Counted from the first letter of the stretch, positions 1-10,200 are shown. The stretch is 64,000 nt of DNA from JADLDB01 sp040755835 (GCA_040755835.1 JBFMAB010000122.1:82504-146503); one strand, 5' to 3'. The notes: generated by a model not told the origin, from the letters alone. Numbers and translations are program-made.

Positions 1-291
1 CACCGAGAGGTCGATCTCCGACTCGGCCACCTCGATGTTCAGCTCGCGGATTTGCGCCTCCATCAGCTTCTCGCCGATGAGCATGTCGAGGGAGCGCTTC
101 ATCACCTGCTCGCGCAGCTCGCTGCGCTTGTCCGCAGGCGCGCCCTTGAGGCCCGCCAGCTCGGGCGCCGCGCGCGCCTCGACCTCGCTCAGCGTGACGA
201 TGTCGTCGTTCACCACCGCCGCCACGCGGTCCACCAGCTCGGCGTGCGCCGCGCCGGCGACGAGGCTGATCAACAGGACGAAACGCTTCAT
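1..291 (-). CDS. surA: SurA-type periplasmic chaperone/peptidyl-prolyl isomerase, N-terminal part
   Basis: The 97 visible codons start at an ATG read leftwards from 291 and run off the left edge, so only the N-terminus is present. A short signal peptide (MKRFVLLISLVAGAAHA) is followed by ELVDRVAAVVNDDIVTLSEV, the characteristic start of the SurA N-terminal chaperone domain. SurA proteins act in the periplasm on unfolded outer-membrane proteins; the parvulin domains would lie outside the window. It is the first of three leftward foldase genes here (others at 3106-4083 and 10212-11195). The family call is secure at superfamily level; the exact symbol is an inference from the N-terminus alone. 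Confidence 0.8.
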   Translation of the reverse strand, partial: MKRFVLLISLVAGAAHAELVDRVAAVVNDDIVTLSEVEARAAPELAGLKGAPADKRSELREQVMKRSLDMLIGEKLMEAQIRELNIEVAESEIDLSV

Positions 292-378
292 GGTGTCGCG
301 CCCTTAGCACGCGGAGAGCGGGCCGCGACAGCGGCTGTTAACGGCGCGGGCGGGTGCGGCATCCTCTGGGCTGAAGCG

Positions 379-972
379 ATGGCGCTCCCGGCGAGCATCG
401 AGCGGCGGCCCCAGGGCGGCGAGCGCCCGGACGGGGCTGCGCGCTGGCGGCCGTGGGTCGCCGCCGCGCGCGCAGGCGATCGGCAGGCCTTCGCGCAGCT
501 GCACGCGCACTTCGGGAGGCTGGTGCACGCCGTCGTCATCACCCGCGTCGGCGCTTCCGACGCGAAGGACCTCGTGCAGGACGTGTTCCTCACCATGTGG
601 CAGAAGCTGGAAACGCTGGAAGACGACCAGGCCTTCCCGGCGTGGCTGACGCAGCTCGCGCGCCACCGGGCCGCGAAGGCGCTGCGCGACCGCAAGCCGA
701 CGGAGACGCTGGACGACGAGCCGGGCCTCGCCGCGCCCGACCGCTCCGGGGCGCCCGACGCGCAGAAGGTCCTGAAGGCGCTCATGGCGTTGCCCGAGGC
801 GTACGCGGAGCCGCTCGCGATGCGCCTCGTCGAAGGCATGAGCGGCCCGGAGATCGCCGAGCGCACCGGCCTCACCCCGGGCAGCGTCCGCGTCAACCTG
901 CACCGCGGCATGAAGCTGCTCCGCGAGAGGCTGGGTCTCGCGCCCGCCGAGGAGGGGCCCGGCGATGAGTGA
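379..972 (+). CDS. ECF-type RNA polymerase sigma factor
   Basis: A 197-residue sigma-70 family protein of group IV size. Region 2 is visible around FAQLHAHFGRLVHAVV and AKDLVQDVFLTMW, and region 4 near the C-terminus contains the helix-turn-helix EGMSGPEIAERTGLTPGSVR followed by NLHRGMKLL. I chose the ATG at 379 because the open frame upstream of it reads as the antisense of the surA start. The stop overlaps the next start by 8 bases, which points to translational coupling with the downstream membrane protein, as is usual for ECF sigma/anti-sigma pairs. The gene is divergent from surA across an 87-bp gap that must hold promoters for both. Confidence 0.9.
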   Translation: MALPASIERRPQGGERPDGAARWRPWVAAARAGDRQAFAQLHAHFGRLVHAVVITRVGASDAKDLVQDVFLTMWQKLETLEDDQAFPAWLTQLARHRAAKALRDRKPTETLDDEPGLAAPDRSGAPDAQKVLKALMALPEAYAEPLAMRLVEGMSGPEIAERTGLTPGSVRVNLHRGMKLLRERLGLAPAEEGPGDE

Positions 973-1966
973 CTACCTCTTCGACAAGACGGGCCGCGAC
1001 GAGGACGTGGAGCGCCTCGAGGACGCGCTCGGCCGGTTCGCCTACGACGGCGAGGCGCCCGAGCTGCCGGACGCCAGGCGCCGCGAGGAGCCCGTCGCGC
1101 CGCTGCCGGCGCGCGCGCGCCGCGACCGCGACGAGCTGCCGGTGCGAGCGCCGTTGCTTCCCGGCTTCCGCTGGCCGCTCGCCGCCGCGCTCGCCTTCGG
1201 CCTCGTCGCCGCGCTCTTGTCGTACTCGGCCATCAAGAAGCGCGAGGCCGACGTGCGCAGGGGCTGGAACCTCGTGCCGGTGGTGGTGGCCGCCGTCGAC
1301 GTGTCCGAGGGCACGGTGGTGACGATGGAGATGCTGAGCCAGCGCAGCGTGCCGGAGCAGTTCGTCACCTCGTCCGTCGTGAAGCCGGACTCGGCGTCGT
1401 ACATCGTGAACCAGAAGGTGCTGGTGCCGCTGGCCGCGGGCGACCCGCTGTTGTGGAGCCAGTTCGAGACGACGCGGGCCTCCGAGCGCCTGTCGACGAA
1501 GGTGCAGAAGCGCGCGCGCGCCATCTCCATCGAGGTGAAGGGCGTCACCTCGGTCGGCGGGTGGATTCGCCCCAACGACCACGTCGACATCATCGGCAGC
1601 TTCAAGGACCCGCAGTCCGGCGAGCAGGTCGCGGTGACGCTGATGCAGAACGTGGTGGTGCTCTCCACGGGGAAAATCACCGGCACCACCAACGTGAACC
1701 TCGTCCCCGAGGGCCAGCGCGACTACGGGGACGTCTCGCTGCTGGTGCTGCCCGAGGAGGCCGAGATGCTGGTGCTCGCGCAGGAGCTGGGCGCGCTCAC
1801 CTTCACCCTGCGCAACGAGGAGGACCTCGACGTCCTCGCCGAGCGCGGGCGGGCCACCATCAACACGCTCCTCTCCGGCGAGCGCACCAGGGTGCTCCAG
1901 CAGAAGCGCTTCAACACCATCCAGGTGATTCGCGGCGCGGCCCGCCCAACGCCCGAGAAGCCGTAG
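965..1966 (+). CDS. Probable anti-sigma factor with a CpaB (SAF-RcpC) extracytoplasmic domain
   Basis: A 333-residue protein that looks like a fusion. Residues 1-65 (MSDYLFDKTGRDEDVERLE...) resemble the short cytoplasmic N-terminus that myxobacterial zinc-free anti-sigma proteins carry. A single membrane segment follows at about 69-88. The remainder is a CpaB/RcpC Flp-pilus assembly protein: a SAF domain at about 105-167 and an RcpC domain at about 175-325, with motifs GGWIRPNDHVDII and LLVLPEEAE. Its start overlaps the ECF sigma gene by 8 bases, the position expected of an anti-sigma factor. What is seen is the domain order and coupling; the anti-sigma role is inferred. The CpaB part is duplicated in the next gene, which lacks the cytoplasmic extension. 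The alternative is an ordinary CpaB with a long N-terminus. Confidence 0.75.
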   Translation: MSDYLFDKTGRDEDVERLEDALGRFAYDGEAPELPDARRREEPVAPLPARARRDRDELPVRAPLLPGFRWPLAAALAFGLVAALLSYSAIKKREADVRRGWNLVPVVVAAVDVSEGTVVTMEMLSQRSVPEQFVTSSVVKPDSASYIVNQKVLVPLAAGDPLLWSQFETTRASERLSTKVQKRARAISIEVKGVTSVGGWIRPNDHVDIIGSFKDPQSGEQVAVTLMQNVVVLSTGKITGTTNVNLVPEGQRDYGDVSLLVLPEEAEMLVLAQELGALTFTLRNEEDLDVLAERGRATINTLLSGERTRVLQQKRFNTIQVIRGAARPTPEKP

Positions 1967-2799
1967 CGTCTTCCGCGCCGGTTAACGCTTTCGGCGGCCC
2001 CGGGCTCCTCCTGGGCATGCTGAAAGGAAGAGCCCCCCTCCTCGTCGCCGCCGTCCTCGCCGCCGCCGCCTTCGCCGTCGCCTACAGCGCCATCAAGAAG
2101 CGCGAGGCCGACGTGCGGAAGGGCTGGAACCTGGTGCCGGTGGTGGTCGCCGCGGTGGACGTGTCCGAGGGCACCGTCGTGACGATGGAGATGATCAGCC
2201 AGCGCTCCATCCCCGAGCAGTTCGTCACCTCGTCCGTCGTGAAGCCGGACTCCGCGTCGTACATCGTGAACCAGAAGGTGCTGGTGCCGCTGCAGGCGGG
2301 CGACCCGCTCCTGTGGAGCCAGTTCGAGACGACGAAGGCGTCGGAGCGGCTGTCCACCAAGGTGATGAAGAAGACGCGCGCCTTCACGCTCGAGGCGAAG
2401 CCGGTGACGGCGGTGGGCGGCTGGGTGCGACCGAACGACCACATCGACATCCTCGGCACCTTCAAGGACCCGAACACCGGCGAGCAGGTCGCACTGACGC
2501 TGCTGCAGAACATCATCGTGCTGGCGACGGGGAAGATCACCGGCACCACCAACGTGAACCTGCTGCCGGAAGGGCAGCGGGACTACAACAACGTGTCGGT
2601 GCTGGTGCTGCCCGAGGAGGCCGAGGTGCTGATGCTCGCGCGGGAGCTGGGCGAGCTGAGCTTCTCCTTGCGCAACGAAGAGGACCTCGACGTGCTCGAT
2701 GAGCGCCGGCAGACGACGGTCAGCACGCTGTTCGACGGGAAGCGGCTGCAACTCCTCATGGAGAAGCGGAAGAACAACATCATCGACGTCATCCGCGGC
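1223..2799 (+). repeat. Tandem duplication of a CpaB-coding segment
   Basis: Positions 1223-1936 and 2083-2799 are two direct copies that align almost without gaps and encode the same protein module from YSAIKKREADVR to VIRG. Long runs are identical at DNA level, for example the segment encoding QFVTSSVVKPDSASYIVNQK. The cytoplasmic extension encoded at 965-1220 is present only in the first copy. This indicates a local duplication with one copy joined to an anti-sigma-like N-terminus, or loss of that N-terminus from the second. Confidence 0.9.
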
Positions 2800-2829
2800 A
2801 ACGTGAAGCAGTCGGAGAGCGCGCCGTGA
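2017..2829 (+). CDS. cpaB: CpaB/RcpC-like Flp pilus assembly protein
   Basis: A 270-residue protein with an N-terminal signal anchor (about residues 7-22), then a SAF domain and an RcpC domain. In Flp/Tad systems CpaB sits in the periplasm near the CpaC secretin. The start at 2017 (ATG, MLKGRAPLLVAAVLAA) gives a compact signal anchor. It begins 50 bp after the preceding CpaB-containing gene and shares most of its residues with it, the main difference being the absence of the 65-residue cytoplasmic N-terminus. No CpaA, CpaC, CpaE, CpaF or TadBC genes are visible nearby, so it is an orphan and may serve signalling rather than pilus assembly. Confidence 0.8.
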   Translation: MLKGRAPLLVAAVLAAAAFAVAYSAIKKREADVRKGWNLVPVVVAAVDVSEGTVVTMEMISQRSIPEQFVTSSVVKPDSASYIVNQKVLVPLQAGDPLLWSQFETTKASERLSTKVMKKTRAFTLEAKPVTAVGGWVRPNDHIDILGTFKDPNTGEQVALTLLQNIIVLATGKITGTTNVNLLPEGQRDYNNVSVLVLPEEAEVLMLARELGELSFSLRNEEDLDVLDERRQTTVSTLFDGKRLQLLMEKRKNNIIDVIRGNVKQSESAP

Positions 2830-2969
2830 TGGCGCTGCTCGCGGCGGCGTGCGCCGGCGGCGCGGTGTTCTCGGCGTGGCTCGCGTTCCTGGCGCGGGAG
2901 ACGTCCGCGCCCCCGCCGGAGGTGAAGGCCAGGCTCCGGCGTCGCTTCCGTCCGCGCCTGGTTCGCTAG
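2829..2969 (+). CDS. Small membrane protein, coupled to cpaB
   Basis: A 46-residue reading frame whose ATG overlaps the stop of the upstream cpaB gene by one base. It has one hydrophobic segment (ALLAAACAGGAVFSAWLAFL) followed by a basic tail (KARLRRRFRPRLVR). I do not recognise a family. The coupling and the membrane-then-basic design support a real product, but it is short. The same frame continues after its TAG into a GspF/TadC-like tail (next entry), so it may instead be part of a decayed larger gene. Confidence 0.4.
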   Translation: MALLAAACAGGAVFSAWLAFLARETSAPPPEVKARLRRRFRPRLVR

Positions 2970-3053
2970 CAGGTGGGCGGGTTCATGATCGCCATGTACC
3001 TGCTGCCCGTCTTCGCCATCGCCGAGCGCGCCGGTGGCGGTGTTCGCGAGTGA
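2970..3053 (+). pseudogene. Possible remnant of a GspF/PilC/TadC-type secretion protein C-terminus
   Basis: In the frame that continues past the TAG at 2967, the codons read VGGFMIAMYLLPVFAIAE and end at a TGA (3051-3053). This resembles the last membrane helix of type II secretion F-domain proteins, whose C-termini typically read like GGxxIAMYLPIF. It has no start of its own and the rest of the domain is absent. If correct, it is a scrap of a pilus or secretion inner-membrane gene next to two cpaB copies. The match is short, so confidence is low. Confidence 0.3.
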
Positions 3054-3105
3054 ACGGCGGGTGGCCATCGCCGACATCGAGCGCGTGGCCGAGGTGGCTC
3101 GAGCG

Positions 3106-4083
3106 CTACGGCTCGTGTGACTGGCTCGACGTCGGGCGGCCGGTCACCTGCTGCAGGACGCCGGCGTTCACCTTCACCTCGGCCTTCGCGCGCAACGCCT
3201 GCACGTAGGCTTTCTGCGCCTCGGAGCGAAGCTGGCCGACGAGCTTCCCCTCGATGGCGGCGCGGACCTCGGCGAGTTCCTTCTTGCGCGCGGGCTTCTT
3301 CTCCACCACGCGGAAGAGGTGGAAGCCGTATTCGGTGGACACGACGTCGCTCGTCCCGCCGGGCGGCAGCTTGAAGACGACCTCGTCGAAGGCCGCCGGC
3401 ATGGTGCCGCGCGCGAAGAAGCCGAGGTCGCCGCCCACCTTCGCGTCGGGTGACAGCGAGTAGCGCCGCGCGAGGTCGCCGAACTTCTTGCCCTGCCACA
3501 GCTGCTGCTGGATGCGCTTCGCCTCGTCGAGGCCCCTCACGACGATCTGCAGCGCGTGCACCTGCTCGGGCTCCTGGAAGTCGTCGGCGTGCTCGTCGAA
3601 GTACCGGCGGATCTGCTCCTCGGTGACGGCGACGCGGGCGAAGACCTCCTGGTTCAGAAGCTTCTCGATGGTGAGCTGCTCGCGGGTGGTGCGGGTCAGC
3701 TGCGCGCGCGTGGTGCCGCTCTGCTCGAGCGCCTCGTCGAAGGTGCCGGCGGGGTACTCGCTGGCCAGCGCGAGCACGCGGCGGTCGACCTCGTCGGGCG
3801 TGACGGTGACGCTCGCGGCGCGCGCGGCCTGCAGCAGCAAGGCGTGCTCGATGAGCGTTTCGAGCAGCGTCTGCTTGTACCGCTCGATCTGCTCGGGGCT
3901 TCGGGGGGCGACGCCTTCCATCGCCTGCGCTTCGCGGGTGAGCAGCCGCTCGAAGTCCTTCCGGCCGATGACCTCCCCGTTGACGGTGGCGACGACGTCC
4001 GGGTTTTCCTGCGGCTGATGTGGCTGCGGGCAGGCAGCGAGCGCGACGGCGGCGGCGAGCAGAGAGGTCAGGCGGAGAATCAC
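3106..4083 (-). CDS. PpiC-type peptidyl-prolyl isomerase lipoprotein (PrsA/SurA-like foldase)
   Basis: A 325-residue lipoprotein. A GTG start at 4083 gives a signal peptide ending in the lipobox LAAC, followed by NPDVVATVNGEVIGRKDFE, typical of SurA-type N-terminal domains. A parvulin domain follows, with VHALQIVVRGLDEAKRI, a KFGDLARRYS stretch and GGDLGFFARGTM. These proteins assist folding of exported proteins in the periplasm. Longer in-frame starts exist upstream but would bury the signal peptide; an AGGCGA-like site precedes the GTG. It shares its direction with the other two foldase genes of the window, from which it is separated by blocks of signalling genes. Confidence 0.88.
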   Translation of the reverse strand: MILRLTSLLAAAVALAACPQPHQPQENPDVVATVNGEVIGRKDFERLLTREAQAMEGVAPRSPEQIERYKQTLLETLIEHALLLQAARAASVTVTPDEVDRRVLALASEYPAGTFDEALEQSGTTRAQLTRTTREQLTIEKLLNQEVFARVAVTEEQIRRYFDEHADDFQEPEQVHALQIVVRGLDEAKRIQQQLWQGKKFGDLARRYSLSPDAKVGGDLGFFARGTMPAAFDEVVFKLPPGGTSDVVSTEYGFHLFRVVEKKPARKKELAEVRAAIEGKLVGQLRSEAQKAYVQALRAKAEVKVNAGVLQQVTGRPTSSQSHEP

Positions 4084-4299
4084 GGTGTGCCATCGCCTAG
4101 CACGACTGCGCCCCGGGGGCAGGCGCGCGCTCGCGTTGACGGTGCTCCCCGGGGGCGCCGACGAACGACGCCGGCGAGGTGGCACGCGGCATGCGCCGCC
4201 CGGCGCCGCCAGCAGCGAGGACCCCCGCGCGCCGACGCCGGCGCGCGCACCTCCGCCTGAAATCCTGCTGCCCGGGGACTTCGTTTCGACGCTGCCCGC

Positions 4300-6258
<1,959 letters not shown>

Positions 6259-6307
6259 GTGCGGTCTCCTCGACGAGGCGACACGGGCTCGCGCGCGGCG
6301 TTGCACG

Positions 6308-7153
6308 TCACGGCGCGTCCGTCCCCAGCAGCCGCGCCATCGACAGCTCGAGCCCCGAGCGCATCGCGCGCAAGAGGCTGTCCAGCTGCGCGTCGTCCAG
6401 CGAGAGCCGCGCGGCGAGGCCGGCGCGCGTCGCGACGAGCAGCGCTTCGTGCACCTTCGAGAGCCAGCGCGACACGGTGGACTTGTTGACGCCGTAGATG
6501 TCGCCGATGCGCTCGAGCGGCAGCCCGTCGAGCGCCTGCAGCCGCAGCACGTTGCGCTCCCGCGGCGTCAGCGTGCGCAGCGCCGCCTGGAAGGCCTCGC
6601 TGAAGACGGCCCGGTGCTGCGTCCGCACCGCGGTCAGCTCCGGGTCCGGCGCGGCCAGGGGGAGCGCCTCGAGCGCCTCGTCCTCGGCGGCGACGAGGCG
6701 TGCGCCCGGGCGGCGGGCGTTGAGCGCGGTGCGCACCGCCGCGGCGCGCAGCCAGCTGATGAGCGGTCCGTCGCCGTCGTACGTCGCGATGCGCGGCGCC
6801 TCGCCCACCAGCAGCTTCTCGCGCAGCTGCTGCAGCACCTCGTCGATGAACTCCGGCGCGGCATCGACGCGGGCGATGGCGGCGGAGAGCCGCGAGAGGT
6901 AGCGCGCGTCGAGCTCCCGCAGCGCCACCGCGTCTGCGCGCGCGCACGCCCAGGCGAGGAAGAGGTCCTCGGCCGGCAGCGCGGTCAGCTCGCCCTTGGC
7001 TCGCGGCGCCAGCCAGGTGACGAAGGCGACGTCGTCCATCACGACGGACGGGAAGGCGTCACGTGCACGGCCGAGCAGCGCGCGCAACGCGTCCTCCAGC
7101 CCGTCGAGCGAGCGGCCGGGGGGCGCGTGCGGGACGAAGGCCTCGGCGAGCAC
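6308..7153 (-). CDS. RNA polymerase sigma-70 family factor, myxobacterial type
   Basis: A 281-residue sigma-like protein starting at GTG 7153. The C-terminal half has clear region 4 features: LTPRERNVLRLQALDGLPLE, then a helix-turn-helix ERIGDIYGVNKSTVSRWL. The N-terminal half is longer and more divergent than in standard ECF factors, matching the myxobacterial sigma families that are encoded next to Ser/Thr kinases. It lies 24 bp after the RcpC-like gene and 49 bp before the kinase gene on the same strand, so the three are probably co-transcribed and the kinase is its likely regulator. The exact start is uncertain because no strong ribosome site precedes the GTG. Confidence 0.82.
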   Translation of the reverse strand: MLAEAFVPHAPPGRSLDGLEDALRALLGRARDAFPSVVMDDVAFVTWLAPRAKGELTALPAEDLFLAWACARADAVALRELDARYLSRLSAAIARVDAAPEFIDEVLQQLREKLLVGEAPRIATYDGDGPLISWLRAAAVRTALNARRPGARLVAAEDEALEALPLAAPDPELTAVRTQHRAVFSEAFQAALRTLTPRERNVLRLQALDGLPLERIGDIYGVNKSTVSRWLSKVHEALLVATRAGLAARLSLDDAQLDSLLRAMRSGLELSMARLLGTDAP

Positions 7154-7177
7154 GCGCGAGAGTTTACCGTGCGCGCG

Positions 7178-7612
7178 TCACTTCGTTCCCGGCTTCATCG
7201 GGACGCGCTCGCCGGTGAGCGCCGTGCGCACCGTCACCACCGCGCGCTCCGCCAGGATGTTCGGGTCCTGCTCGTTGCGCAGCGTCGCCGACAGCTGGCC
7301 CGACGCCTTCGCCAGCGCGAGCAGCTCGGCCTCCTCCGGCAAGACGAGGAGGCTCAGCTGCCGGGGCTCGCCGGGCGCGGGTGACGCATTGGCGAGGACG
7401 ATGACGTTCTGCAGCAGCGTGACGGCGACGAGTCGCTTGTCGTCGTTGAGGACCGCCACGATGTCGACGTGGTCGTTCGCGCGCAGCACCGCGCCGCCGA
7501 CGACGGCCGACGTCTCGAGGGTGTAGGCGCGCGCCTTCGGCTGCACGCCGAGGGACGTGGGCGCGGGCGAGGCGGCGAGGACGATGACGGCGGCGGTGAC
7601 GAGCGGGTGCAT
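7178..7612 (-). CDS. Secreted RcpC-domain protein (CpaB-like, no SAF domain)
   Basis: A 144-residue protein with a signal peptide (MHPLVTAAVIVLAASPAP) followed directly by an RcpC-type domain: AVLRANDHVDIVAVLNDD, LLQNVIVLAN, LSLLVLPEEAELLALA and LSATLRNEQDPNIL. These motifs are shared with the C-terminal half of the two CpaB proteins at 965-2829, but the SAF domain is missing. It is the first gene of a three-gene leftward operon with a sigma factor and a kinase carrying CpaC-N-like repeats. Since CpaB and CpaC belong to the same pilus envelope complex, it is a reasonable candidate ligand or sensor subunit for the kinase; that is inference. Confidence 0.8.
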   Translation of the reverse strand: MHPLVTAAVIVLAASPAPTSLGVQPKARAYTLETSAVVGGAVLRANDHVDIVAVLNDDKRLVAVTLLQNVIVLANASPAPGEPRQLSLLVLPEEAELLALAKASGQLSATLRNEQDPNILAERAVVTVRTALTGERVPMKPGTK

Positions 7613-7759
7613 GCAGGCTCCTGGTGACGGCGGGTTTCCGAAGGGACACAGGCGCGCGGGAAACGTTGCGCGCCGCCGGCACGCCCGCCGTTTCAAGACG
7701 TTGTCTTCGGCCTGGCAGGGCGGTGTCCGAGCGACGGTGAGGAAGCGTGGGAGACGGCC

Positions 7760-7909
7760 GTGACGGGCCTGCTCCGGGTCGTGACGTACCCGGAGGACGA
7801 CGGGGGCGCGTCGTGGCTGTGGGGCTCGAGCGACCGCGACACCGGCCTGTGGAAGGTCGTCCCGACGTCCGTCGGCCTCGTGCGCCCCGGGCGCGACGGC
7901 GCCGCGTGA
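7760..7909 (+). CDS. Small hypothetical protein
   Basis: A 49-residue frame starting at GTG 7760 with the composition of real coding sequence (LRVVTYPEDDGGASWLWG, then a DTGLWKVVPTSVGL stretch). It lies in the 389-bp gap between the divergent RcpC and sensor kinase genes. The same frame is open further upstream without a clear start, so the protein could be an N-terminally truncated remnant. I do not recognise a family. Nothing else is evident in the gap apart from the space for two divergent promoters. Confidence 0.3.
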   Translation: MTGLLRVVTYPEDDGGASWLWGSSDRDTGLWKVVPTSVGLVRPGRDGAA

Positions 7910-8001
7910 GTCCGGGTAGGTCGAAGGACTACGGCGCATCGTCGGCCTCCGCGACGCTATCGTCATCGTCCGCTTTCCGGGGGGGCGAGGGAGACGAATC
8001 G

Positions 8002-10200
8002 GTGTCGCGAGACTTCGAGACCATCACCGCAGCCAACCCCATCGGACCCGCGCGCGGCGACGCGTGCCTCATCGTGGTGAGCACGCCGACGCGCAGCGAG
8101 CTGGGGCGGGTGCTGGTGCTGTCGAAGTCGCTGACGCTCGGGCGCGGCCGCGAGGCGGACCTCTCGCTGTCGGACGCGTCGATGTCGCGCCGCCACGCGC
8201 GTCTCACCCTGACGGAGGCCGGGGTGCAGCTCGAGGACCTGGGCTCCCGCAACGGTTGCTTCGTCAACGGGGTGCGGGTGAGCCAGGTCGACTTGCGCCA
8301 CGGAGACCAGCTTCGGCTCGGCGCCACCACCTTGCACTTCCACGCGCAGGATGGGGCCGGCCCCGGGCCGGGCGCGGAGGCGCTCACCCAGTCGGGCGTC
8401 GCGCAGTGGGACTACGACGTCGCGCTCGGCGCGGTGCGCTGGTCCCGGCAGGCGGAGACAGCCCTCGAGTTGCCGAAGGGCGCGCTGGGCGACGAGGCGC
8501 GGCCGCTGCGTGAGCTGCTCCACGCGGCGCAGTGGGCGGAGGTGGCGACGGCGCTCGAGGCGCCGGGGCAGGCGCCGGTGGTGGAGGTCGACGCGCGCCT
8601 CGCGCTCGCGCCCGGGACGTGGTGGGTGCGGCTGCGCGGGCAGGTGCTGCGCGGCGAGGACGGCCGGCCCCGCCGCATCAGCGGCACCGCGGTGAACGTG
8701 ACGGCGGCGAAGCACCGCGAGCACGCGGTGGCCCGCGCCGGCCAGTTTTTCGAGAATCTGCCCGAACCGGTCATCGTCGCCGACGCCGACGGGCGCGTGG
8801 TGGAGCTCAACGGCGCGGCGCTCGATGCCTTCGCGGTCCAGCGCGGCGAGGCGCGGGGGCGCGACGTCTTCGCGGTGGCGGGCGCTTCGCCGGGCGAGGG
8901 CGTGCGACAGGAGGCCCTCGAGGCCCTGGCGAAGTCCGGCGCATGGACCGCCTCGCTCCAGTTGCGCGTCGCCGGCCAGGCGCGCCCACACCGGGTGACG
9001 GGTTTCCGGCTGCAGGACGGGGCCGAGGCGCTGGGCCTGGCGTTCCTCTTCCGAGACGTGTCCGAGCAGCACCGGTGGGAGGCGCAGCTCGACCAGATGG
9101 AGCGGATGGCGTCTCTGCATACGCTGAGCGCCGGCATCGCCCACGAGCTGAACAACCCCTTGTCCTACGTGCTGGCGAACGCGCGCGTGGCCCTCGAGCG
9201 GCTCCAGGGACATCCCGACGAGGACCTGCGCGAGGCCCTGGCCGAGTTGGTGGAGGGGAGCGAGCGCATCGCCGGCATCGTGGGGGACCTCCGGGTCTTC
9301 GCGCGGGGCGATGCGGAGTTCGGAACACATCCGACGGACCTCGGCGCCGTCGTCGAGGCCGCGAGGAAGTTGACGGCGAAGTGGGTGGACGCGCGGGCGT
9401 CCCTCACCGTCGAGCTGACCGCGTCGCCGCTGGTGGAGGCGCACGAGCGGCGGCTCGAGCAGGTGCTGGTGAACCTGCTCATCAACGCGGCGCAGGCCAT
9501 TCCCGAGCGCGCCGAGGGGAAGGGCCGTATTCTGGTGCGGGCCCAACCGAGTGACGGCGGCGTGGCGCTCGAGGTGGTCGACGACGGCGAAGGCATGACG
9601 CCCGACGTGCAGAGGCGCATCTTCGAGCCGTTCTTCACCACGCGGCCGGTGGGCGTCGGCACGGGGCTGGGGCTGGCGGTGTGTCACGGGCTGGTGCGCT
9701 CGATGGGCGGAACGCTGACGGTGCGGAGCGCGCCGGGCGAGGGAAGCACCTTCCGCCTGTGGCTCCGGGTCGCCCAGCCGCGGCGCGTCGAGGCGCCCAC
9801 TCCGGCGCCCTGCTCGGGAGGCGAGCGGAAGCTGAAGGTGCTGCTCGTCGACGACGAGCCGCTGGTGCTCAAGGCGCTTGCGCGGATTCTCAAGGCGCAT
9901 GAGGTGACGACGGTGTCCTCGGTGCGCGCCGCCCTCGAGCACTTCTCGGCCGGGGCGCGCTTCGACGTGCTGTTGTGCGACCTGATGATGCCGGAGCAGA
10001 CGGGCATCGACCTCTACGAGCGCCTGAAGGTGGAGGTGCCGGAGCAGGCGGCGCGCATGGTGTTCCTGACGGGCGGCGCCTTCACCGAGCGCGCGGACCG
10101 CTTTCTCAAGTCCGTGCGCAACCGGCAGCTCATCAAACCCGTCGACGCGACCGTGCTCCGGCAGACGGTGTTCGAGGTAGGCGGCGCCCTGCAGGCGTAG
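8002..10200 (+). CDS. Hybrid histidine kinase: FHA, PAS, PAS, HisKA, HATPase, receiver
   Basis: A 732-residue soluble sensor. The GTG at 8002 follows a GAGGGAG site. An FHA domain occupies about 22-116 (LGRGREADLSLSDASMSRRH; N84-G85), so the protein probably docks onto a Ser/Thr-phosphorylated partner. Two PAS-like regions follow (about 130-345). The HisKA motif IAHELNNPL carries the phosphoacceptor H381. The ATPase part shows NLLINAAQA, DDGEGM and GTGLGL. The C-terminal receiver has VDDEP with D617 and the phosphoacceptor D660 in LLCDLMMPE, plus K in LIKPVD. No membrane segment is present. It is divergent from the sigma/kinase operon and could receive its output through the FHA domain, which is an inference from position. 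Confidence 0.92.
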   Translation: MSRDFETITAANPIGPARGDACLIVVSTPTRSELGRVLVLSKSLTLGRGREADLSLSDASMSRRHARLTLTEAGVQLEDLGSRNGCFVNGVRVSQVDLRHGDQLRLGATTLHFHAQDGAGPGPGAEALTQSGVAQWDYDVALGAVRWSRQAETALELPKGALGDEARPLRELLHAAQWAEVATALEAPGQAPVVEVDARLALAPGTWWVRLRGQVLRGEDGRPRRISGTAVNVTAAKHREHAVARAGQFFENLPEPVIVADADGRVVELNGAALDAFAVQRGEARGRDVFAVAGASPGEGVRQEALEALAKSGAWTASLQLRVAGQARPHRVTGFRLQDGAEALGLAFLFRDVSEQHRWEAQLDQMERMASLHTLSAGIAHELNNPLSYVLANARVALERLQGHPDEDLREALAELVEGSERIAGIVGDLRVFARGDAEFGTHPTDLGAVVEAARKLTAKWVDARASLTVELTASPLVEAHERRLEQVLVNLLINAAQAIPERAEGKGRILVRAQPSDGGVALEVVDDGEGMTPDVQRRIFEPFFTTRPVGVGTGLGLAVCHGLVRSMGGTLTVRSAPGEGSTFRLWLRVAQPRRVEAPTPAPCSGGERKLKVLLVDDEPLVLKALARILKAHEVTTVSSVRAALEHFSAGARFDVLLCDLMMPEQTGIDLYERLKVEVPEQAARMVFLTGGAFTERADRFLKSVRNRQLIKPVDATVLRQTVFEVGGALQA

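Noticed and set aside
965..2829. A complete Tad/Flp pilus locus around the cpaB genes
   Set aside because: No cpaA, cpaC, cpaE, cpaF, tadB or pilin gene lies in the window; only CpaB and isolated CpaC-N-like repeats in a kinase are present.
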